The notes beneath the pieces are model-generated. The model did not search any database. It was not told the origin of the DNA and saw only the letters and a program-made list of their open reading frames with translations. From JBFWQM01 sp050249455 (GTDB lineage Bacteria > Pseudomonadota > Alphaproteobacteria > MPNO01 > VGEU01): a DNA stretch of 18,693 nt. Both the position numbers and the translations under genes were made by a program. Location: assembly GCA_050249455.1 (NCBI GenBank), contig JBFWQM010000088.1, positions 1-18,693 on the forward strand, given 5' to 3'. This document shows positions 13,807 through 18,693 of the stretch, one piece after another (positions within the stretch are counted from its first letter, which is position 1; each line of letters opens with the position of its first letter).

Positions 13807-14426
13807 CCGCGCCCGCGCGCCGCAGCCTGCGGCCCGACCTCCAGGTCATCGCCGACATGATCGCCCCCGGCAGCCGCCTGCTCGACATCGGCTGCGGCGA
13901 CGGCGACCTGCTGGCTTTCCTCACCCGCGAGAAGGGCGTGGACGGCCGCGGCATCGAGCTCAGCCAGGCCGGCGTCAACGCCGGCGTCAGCCACGGCCTG
14001 TCGGTCATCCAGGGCGACGCCGACACCGACCTCGCCGCCTATCCGGCGAACGCCTTCGACTACGTCGTCCTCAGCCAGACCCTGCAGGCGACCCGCGACC
14101 CGAAAGGGGTCCTGAGCCAGCTGGTGCGCATCGGCCGGCGCGCGGTGGTGTCGTTCGTCAACTACGGCCACTGGCGGGTCCGGCTGTCACTCCTGGTCAA
14201 CGGCCGTATGCCGGTGGTCGAGGCCAACGGCTGCCACTGGTACGACAACCCCAACATCCACCTGTGCACCCTGCGCGACTTCATGGAGCTGTGCGGCGGC
14301 CTCGGCCTGCGGGTCGAACGGGCGTACTTCCTCGACCGCCATGGCCGCACCGAGGAATTCGCCGCCATCGGCCGCCTGTCCAACCTGCGCGGGCGCCAGG
14401 GGGTCTTCCTGCTGTCGCGAGGATAG
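13803..14426 (+). CDS. metW: Methionine biosynthesis protein MetW
   Basis: A 207-residue protein of the MetW family, a class I SAM-dependent methyltransferase-like fold. The SAM-binding motif is L-L-D-I-G-C-G-D-G-D-L-L at residues 26-37, with the acidic I-E-L-S near 57 and a D-Y-V-V-L-S-Q-T-L-Q motif near 88. The following V-S-F-V-N-Y-G-H-W-R-V-R is typical of MetW. Its gene overlaps metX by 4 nt; in several proteobacteria the two proteins are needed together for homoserine acylation, and MetW is thought to support MetX. Enzymatic activity of MetW itself is not established. Length is normal. It is followed by a 106-nt gap with no clear terminator. Confidence 0.92.
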   Translation: MTAPARRSLRPDLQVIADMIAPGSRLLDIGCGDGDLLAFLTREKGVDGRGIELSQAGVNAGVSHGLSVIQGDADTDLAAYPANAFDYVVLSQTLQATRDPKGVLSQLVRIGRRAVVSFVNYGHWRVRLSLLVNGRMPVVEANGCHWYDNPNIHLCTLRDFMELCGGLGLRVERAYFLDRHGRTEEFAAIGRLSNLRGRQGVFLLSRG

Positions 14427-14532
14427 CGGGAACCCCAATTGCCGCGCCTGCGGCGACAGGATAAGCTTCTCCCGCGCCTGAAGAATCCGCCGTCGCAAAG
14501 AACGGCCGGGCGACACGACTGGGAGAGACACG

Positions 14533-15603
14533 ATGACCAAGGCAACCCTGCGGCTTGCCGCCGCCTGTCTCGGCGGGCTGGCGTGGGCCGCTGCGCCTGC
14601 GGCCGCAGAGACGGTCAAGTTCACCATCATCGCGGCGTCGCCGGTCACCGTCACGCCGACCAAGGTGACGAAGGAGTTCTTCGTCCCCGAGGTCAACAAG
14701 CGCCTGGCCGCGTCCGGCAAGGATTTCAGGATCGAGTGGAACGAGGCCTACGGCCCCAACCTCGCCAAGTTCACCGAGGTGCTGGAGAGCGTCGAGGAAG
14801 GCATCGCGCACATGGGCGTGCTGCTGCGCAACTTCGAGGAGGCGAAGCTGCCGCTGGAGCAGTACGCCTCGATGATCCCCTTCGGCATCACCGACATGGA
14901 CAAGATGCGCGAGGTCGATTCCAAGGTCCGCGCCCGCGTGCCGCAGATGCTGCAGCAGTTCGACAAGTACAACCAGCTCTACCTCGCTGGCGCGATGACC
15001 GACAACACGCACATGTTCACCAAGTTCCCGATCCACACAGTGGACGACGTGAAGGGCCGCAAGATCGGATCGTCTGGCGTGCTCGCGCATGTGCTGCGCG
15101 GCACCGGGGCCGTCGCGGTGACCGCGAACATGGCGCAGGCCTATGTCGACATCAAAAACGGCGTCTACGACGGCTACACGATGGGCGAGGCGCTGGCCAT
15201 GCCCTATCGCACCTTCGAGGTCGCGCCCCACCTGACGCGCACCAATTTCGGCATCACCGTGGTGCCGTGCCTGATCGTCAACAAGGACGCCTGGGCGAAG
15301 CTGCCCGAGCATGCCCGGCAGGTCATCAAGGCGGTGGCGGACGAATGGGTCGCCGTCCACACCCAGGTGGACAAGGAGCGGCTGGTCGAGTTCACCCGCC
15401 AGATGGTGGAGAAGGGCCTGAAGGTTGCCGAGATGCCGCTGGACGAGCGGCGCAAGTGGGCGGCCGCGATGCCGAACGTCGCCAAGGAATGGGCCGCCAA
15501 CATGGACAAGGCAGGACTGCCCGGCAGCGCGATCCTCACCGCCTACATGGACGAGGTTCGCGCCTCCGGTATCCCGGTCGTGCGCCAGTGGGACCGCGAG
15601 TAG
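14533..15603 (+). CDS. TRAP-type (DctP family) substrate-binding protein, copy 1 of 4
   Basis: A 356-residue periplasmic binding protein with a signal peptide of ~25 residues (cleavage near A-A-A-E). The mature N-terminus ETVKFTIIAASPVTVTPTKV leads into the DctP fold: an I-E-W-N-E-A-Y-G-P segment, F-T-E-V-L-E, I-A-H-M-G-V, the N-F-E-E-A-K-L-P-L-E loop, and V-D-I-K-N-G-V-Y-D-G. TRAP binding proteins bring organic acids to DctQM permeases, which are absent here. Two substrate-holding arginines of the TRAP model protein SiaP (R127, R147 by memory of its sequence) fall at H160 and G179 in my alignment. The RBS GGGAG precedes the ATG. It is the first of four tandem paralogs. Confidence 0.87.
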   Translation: MTKATLRLAAACLGGLAWAAAPAAAETVKFTIIAASPVTVTPTKVTKEFFVPEVNKRLAASGKDFRIEWNEAYGPNLAKFTEVLESVEEGIAHMGVLLRNFEEAKLPLEQYASMIPFGITDMDKMREVDSKVRARVPQMLQQFDKYNQLYLAGAMTDNTHMFTKFPIHTVDDVKGRKIGSSGVLAHVLRGTGAVAVTANMAQAYVDIKNGVYDGYTMGEALAMPYRTFEVAPHLTRTNFGITVVPCLIVNKDAWAKLPEHARQVIKAVADEWVAVHTQVDKERLVEFTRQMVEKGLKVAEMPLDERRKWAAAMPNVAKEWAANMDKAGLPGSAILTAYMDEVRASGIPVVRQWDRE

Positions 15604-15664
15604 CGGCGCGCAGGCACCGGATTTTCCCCATCCCCCACAGTTACCCGAGCAGAGGAGATTACTA

Positions 15665-16735
15665 ATGTACCGGACGCTTCTAGGCGCTGCGCTGTCCGCG
15701 ACCGCCGCGCTGGCGCTTTGCGCGCCCGCGGCCACCGCGCAAACGGTGAAGTTCGCCATCATTGCCCCGTCGCCGATCAACGTCACGCCGACCAAGGTCA
15801 CGAAGGAGTACTTCGTCCCCGAGGTCACGAAGCGACTGGCCGCCTCCGGCAAGGGCTTCAAGATCGAGTGGAACGAAGCCTACGGACCGCAGCTCGCCAA
15901 GTTCACCGAGGTGCTGGAGAACATCGAGGAAGGCATCGCCCACATGGGCGTCATCCTGCGCAACTTCGAGGAATCGAAGCTTCCGCTGGAGCAGTACCCG
16001 GCGATGATCCCGTTCGGCATCACCGACTCCTTCGACATGCTGAAGGTTGACGCGCGGGTGCGCCAGCGTGTGCCGGAGATGAACAAGCAGTTCGACAAGT
16101 ACAACCAGATCCTGCTGTCGAGCTCGATCTCCGAGAACATGCACATGTTCACGAATTTCCCGATCAAGACGGTGGACGACATGAAGGGCCACAAGATCGG
16201 CTCGTCGGGCACGTTGGGCCACGTGCTGCGCGGCACCGGCGCGGTGCTGGTCACCGCCGCGATGACCCAGTCCTACCTCGACATCAAGAACGGCGTGTAC
16301 GAGGGCTACACCATCGGCGAGGGCCTCGCCTTCCCGTACCGCACGTTCGAGTCTGCGCAGTACCTGACGCGCACCTATTTCGGCGTCACCACGGTGCCGT
16401 CGCTCGCGATCAACAAGGACGCCTGGAACAAGCTGCCCGAGCACGCGCGGCAGATCATCCAGGAGGTCGCCACCGAATGGGCGCAACGCTCGGTCGCGAT
16501 GGATCGCGAGCGGCTCAAGCACGACACCGACGCGATGGTCGCGAAGGGGCTGAAGGTCCACGACCTGCCGACCGAGGAAAGGCAGAAGTGGGCCAAGGCG
16601 ATGCCCAATGTCGCCAAGGAATGGGCGGACAACATGGACAAGCAGGGACTGCCCGGCGCCAAGCTGCTGACCGCCTACATGGACGAGGTGCGCGCCAGCG
16701 GCAAGCCGGTCGTGCGCCAGTGGGACAAGGAATGA
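15665..16735 (+). CDS. TRAP-type (DctP family) substrate-binding protein, copy 2 of 4
   Basis: A 356-residue paralog of copy 1, with an excellent ribosome site (AGGAG at 15653-15657, seven nt before ATG). The signal peptide ends near T-A-Q. In the first 60 mature residues it differs from copy 1 at only 10 positions by my reading (50 of 60 identical). It carries the same changes at the SiaP arginine positions (H160, G179) and the shared C-terminal Y-M-D-E-V-R-A-S-G-K-P-V-V-R-Q-W-D-K-E. The same F-D-K-Y-N-Q segment is present as in copy 1, whereas copies 3 and 4 differ there. The gap to copy 1 is 61 nt. The ATG at 15665 was chosen because it yields the signal peptide; an upstream in-frame reading has no such feature. 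Confidence 0.87.
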   Translation: MYRTLLGAALSATAALALCAPAATAQTVKFAIIAPSPINVTPTKVTKEYFVPEVTKRLAASGKGFKIEWNEAYGPQLAKFTEVLENIEEGIAHMGVILRNFEESKLPLEQYPAMIPFGITDSFDMLKVDARVRQRVPEMNKQFDKYNQILLSSSISENMHMFTNFPIKTVDDMKGHKIGSSGTLGHVLRGTGAVLVTAAMTQSYLDIKNGVYEGYTIGEGLAFPYRTFESAQYLTRTYFGVTTVPSLAINKDAWNKLPEHARQIIQEVATEWAQRSVAMDRERLKHDTDAMVAKGLKVHDLPTEERQKWAKAMPNVAKEWADNMDKQGLPGAKLLTAYMDEVRASGKPVVRQWDKE

Positions 16736-16752
16736 CCTGACCGCCCCAGCTC

Positions 16753-16778
16753 TCCCGCGCGGCATCCGCCGCGCGGGA
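16753..16778. other. GC-rich hairpin between copies 2 and 3
   Basis: TCCCGCGCGG (16753-16762) and CCGCGCGGGA (16769-16778) form a perfect 10-bp stem with a 6-nt loop. No U-run follows, so it may modulate rather than end transcription, for example by protecting the 3' end of the upstream message. Confidence 0.6.
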
Positions 16779-16807
16779 CGGGCCCCCGGACCACCGGAGC
16801 CGATGCG

Positions 16808-17881
16808 ATGAACAAGCCGTCCGTGCCGATCGCGTTGTGCGTAGCCGCCGTCGCCCTTGCGGGCGCCCTGTCCGACGCGCGCGCGGAGGTGCGCAAGCTG
16901 ACCATCCTGTCGGCTTCGCCCGTCACCGTGACCCCGACCGCGATCACCAAGGAGTTCTTCGTCCCCGAGATCAACCGCCGGCTCGCCGCCAGCGGCCACG
17001 ACTTCAAGATCGAGTGGAACGAGTCCTACGGCCCCAACCTCGCCAAGTTCACCGAGATCCTGGAGAGCGTCGAGGAGGGCATCGCCCACATCGGTGTCCT
17101 GCTGCGCAACTTCGAGGAATCGAAGCTGCCGCTGGACCAGTACCCCTCGTTCATCCCGTTCGGCATCATGGACCCGCAGAAGATGCCGCAGGTCGACGAC
17201 CGGGTACGGGCCAAAGTGCCCGAGCTCGACCAGGCCTACCTGAAGTTCAACCAGATCCTGCTGGCGCGCGGCTATTCCCACAGCGCGCATGTCTTCACCA
17301 CCTTCCCTGTGAAGACGGTCGGCGACATGAAGGGCCACAAGGTGGGCATCTCCGGCGCCAACGGCCACGTGCTGCGCGGCACCGGCGCGGTGCCGGTGAC
17401 GGCGAACATGGCGCAGTCCTATGTCGACATCAAGAACGGGGTCTATGAAGGCTACGTCATCAGCGAGCTCAACGCCTTCCCCTACCGTACCTTCGAGGTC
17501 GCCACCCAAGTGGCGCGCACGTGGTTCGGCGTCTCCAGCGCGCCGGCGGTGGTCGTCAACAAGAAGACCTGGGATGCGCTGCCCGCCTTCGCGCGCGATA
17601 TCGTGCGCGCGGTCGCCGACCAGTGGCACGCCGAGTACTACAAGTTCGAGAAGCGGAAGATGGACGAGTGGGTCGCGACGATGACCCAGCGCGGCGTCAA
17701 GTTCACCGACCTGTCGCTCGACGAGCGGCGGCAGTGGGCCAGGGCGATGCCCAACGTCGGGCGCGAGTGGGCGGCCGACATGGACAAGCTTGGCCTGCCG
17801 GGCAGCCGCGTGCTGACCGCCTACATGGACGAGGTTCGCGCGAGCGGCGATCCGATCGTGCGCGAATGGGACAAGGAGTAG
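16808..17881 (+). CDS. TRAP-type (DctP family) substrate-binding protein, copy 3 of 4
   Basis: A 357-residue paralog with a signal peptide of ~26 residues (cleavage near A-R-A-E). It shares A-S-P-V-T-V-T-P-T, the I-E-W-N-E-S-Y-G-P segment and the C-terminal Y-M-D-E-V-R-A-S-G. It differs from copies 1 and 2 in the ligand-side loops: S-F-I-P-F-G-I-M-D-P-Q-K, V-P-E-L-D-Q-A-Y-L-K-F, and R-G-Y-S-H-S-A-H-V-F-T. The positions corresponding to the SiaP arginines are H161 and G180, in K-V-G. It resembles copy 4 more than copies 1 and 2 in these loops. It starts 72 nt after copy 2 behind a CGGAG site. Confidence 0.87.
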   Translation: MNKPSVPIALCVAAVALAGALSDARAEVRKLTILSASPVTVTPTAITKEFFVPEINRRLAASGHDFKIEWNESYGPNLAKFTEILESVEEGIAHIGVLLRNFEESKLPLDQYPSFIPFGIMDPQKMPQVDDRVRAKVPELDQAYLKFNQILLARGYSHSAHVFTTFPVKTVGDMKGHKVGISGANGHVLRGTGAVPVTANMAQSYVDIKNGVYEGYVISELNAFPYRTFEVATQVARTWFGVSSAPAVVVNKKTWDALPAFARDIVRAVADQWHAEYYKFEKRKMDEWVATMTQRGVKFTDLSLDERRQWARAMPNVGREWAADMDKLGLPGSRVLTAYMDEVRASGDPIVREWDKE

Positions 17882-18245
17882 CGGCGGCGTCCGGCCTGCC
17901 GGGCCGCAACGCCGCCGACAAAGAAGGACATCTCCGCCTCGGTCATCGCATCGGGAGGCGATCCGAGGACCGTGCGTCGAAACAGGTGGCGGCGCGCCGA
18001 TCAAGCGCCGGCGGCCTGCCGCGAAGCCGGGAACAGCGGCCCGCCCCCCTGGCGTAGGAGAAATCCTGATGTGAGCGGCGAGCGGTTCGTCGCGTATAAC
18101 GCCCTTGTGAAAGAGCGGCGCGAAGAACCGCCGGACGTGCCGGACACCGTGGCGGCGCTTGGCCCCGCAGCCGGCAGACGAACCGTGAGCGAGATTGGGA
18201 GTAGGCGGCGCGTCGTGCGTCGCCGCGCATAAGGAGGAGACGAAG
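17882..18245 (+). other. Long intergenic region between binding-protein copies 3 and 4
   Basis: 364 nt without a supported gene, far longer than the 61 and 72 nt separating the other copies. It opens with a GC-rich hairpin, GGCGGCGT (17883-17890) with ACGCCGCC (17909-17916), with no U-run after it. TATAAC at 18095-18100 resembles a -10 box but lacks a good -35. A short stem, GCGGCG with CGCCGC (18205-18210 and 18221-18226), lies just before the strong AAGGAGGAG ribosome site at 18231. It could carry a separate promoter and 5' leader for copy 4. Confidence 0.45.
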
Positions 18246-18693
18246 ATGACCCCCCGACCGAGACACATCGCGGCCGCGCTGGCGGCCGGCCTGGCACTTG
18301 CATCGGGATCGGCCGTCGCCGAGACCGTCAAGCTCACCATCCTGGCGGCATCGCCGGTGACGGTGACGCCGACCACGGTGGCCAGGGACTACATCGTCCC
18401 CGAGATCAACAAGCGCCTCGCCGCGTCCGGCAAGGACTTCAAGATCGACTGGAACGAATCCTACGGTCCCAACCTCGCCAAGTTCACCGAGGTGCTGGAG
18501 GCGGTGGAGGAAGGCATCGCGCATATCGCGGTGCTGCTGCGCAACTTCGAGGAATCGAAGCTGCCCCTCGAGCAGTACCCCTCGTTCATCCCGTTCGGCA
18601 TCACCGACCCGCAGAAGATGTACGCCATCGACGGCAAGGTGCGCGCCCGGGTGCCCGAGCTCGACACGGCCTACGAAAAATTCGGCCTGCTCC
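18246..18693 (+). CDS. TRAP-type (DctP family) substrate-binding protein, copy 4 of 4 (3' truncated)
   Basis: The first 149 codons of a fourth paralog; the rest lies beyond the window. It begins at ATG 18246 behind the best ribosome site of the set (AAGGAGGAG) and has a signal peptide ending near V-A-E. The mature start reads ETVKLTILAASPVTVTPTTV and continues I-D-W-N-E-S-Y-G-P-N-L-A-K-F-T-E. The loops S-F-I-P-F-G-I-T-D-P-Q-K-M and R-V-P-E-L-D-T-A-Y-E-K-F match copy 3 more than copies 1 and 2. The residues aligning to the SiaP arginines lie just past the window end, so they cannot be checked here. Whether more copies or DctQM genes follow is unknown. Confidence 0.87.
   Translation, partial: MTPRPRHIAAALAAGLALASGSAVAETVKLTILAASPVTVTPTTVARDYIVPEINKRLAASGKDFKIDWNESYGPNLAKFTEVLEAVEEGIAHIAVLLRNFEESKLPLEQYPSFIPFGITDPQKMYAIDGKVRARVPELDTAYEKFGLL

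Noticed and set aside
17972..18232. An 86-codon plus-strand frame before copy 4
   Set aside because: It has no ribosome site or domain, an Arg-rich composition, and a start inside the GC-rich spacer. It is probably chance.
15680..18376. An 898-codon open frame on the opposite strand across the binding-protein array
   Set aside because: Long antisense frames arise from high GC bias at codon third positions. Its repetitive content (L-V-H-V-G-G) mirrors the tandem paralogs on the plus strand and has no start or family of its own.

Overview
The window is GC-rich throughout (roughly 70% by eye) and densely packed. Start codons are often GTG, and neighbouring genes often share 4-nt ATGA or GTGA stop/start overlaps. 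The gene families point to an alphaproteobacterium, probably of the Rhodospirillales/Hyphomicrobiales type: metX-metW, a DUF2125 protein, a chorismate mutase-hisC-tyrA run, a DUF559 gene between hairpins, and intergenic palindromes with a GGGCTTGWCCC-like core. Genus cannot be decided from sequence alone.

Layout. (1) 1-987: the end of an ABC transporter ATPase overlaps a periplasmic tungstate-binding protein (TupA-like). (2) 1063-3235: otsB and otsA, the two-step trehalose pathway. (3) 3236-3720: a gene-free stretch between convergent genes with three kinds of palindromic repeat. One of them, a REP-like palindrome, has been split by a 277-bp MITE-like element. (4) 7881 down to 3721, minus strand: three tandem EamA/DMT-family transporters, a ChaC-type gamma-glutamylcyclotransferase and a fumarylacetoacetate-hydrolase-family enzyme, probably one operon. 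(5) 8006-9055: a membrane-anchored DUF2125 protein. (6) 9086-9542: a DUF559 nuclease-like gene between two near-identical hairpins in inverted orientation. (7) 12454 down to 9551, minus strand: a chorismate mutase with an atypical C-terminal half, a HisC-type aminotransferase and a prephenate/arogenate dehydrogenase. Together these make a tyrosine (and possibly phenylalanine) branch. (8) 12631-14426: metX-metW for methionine synthesis, divergent from (7). (9) 14533 to the end: four consecutive paralogous TRAP-type (DctP-family) periplasmic binding proteins, the last cut by the window edge. No TRAP membrane subunit is seen.

The strongest candidate for something undescribed is (9). These are four tandem binding proteins with almost the same N-terminal domain. 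In the three complete copies, the two arginines that hold the substrate carboxylate in the TRAP protein SiaP appear to be replaced by His and Gly. The second most interesting are the two repeat-linked structures: the MITE-in-palindrome (3297-3595) and the hairpin-bounded DUF559 cassette (9086-9542). The remaining genes look like ordinary metabolic and transport genes.
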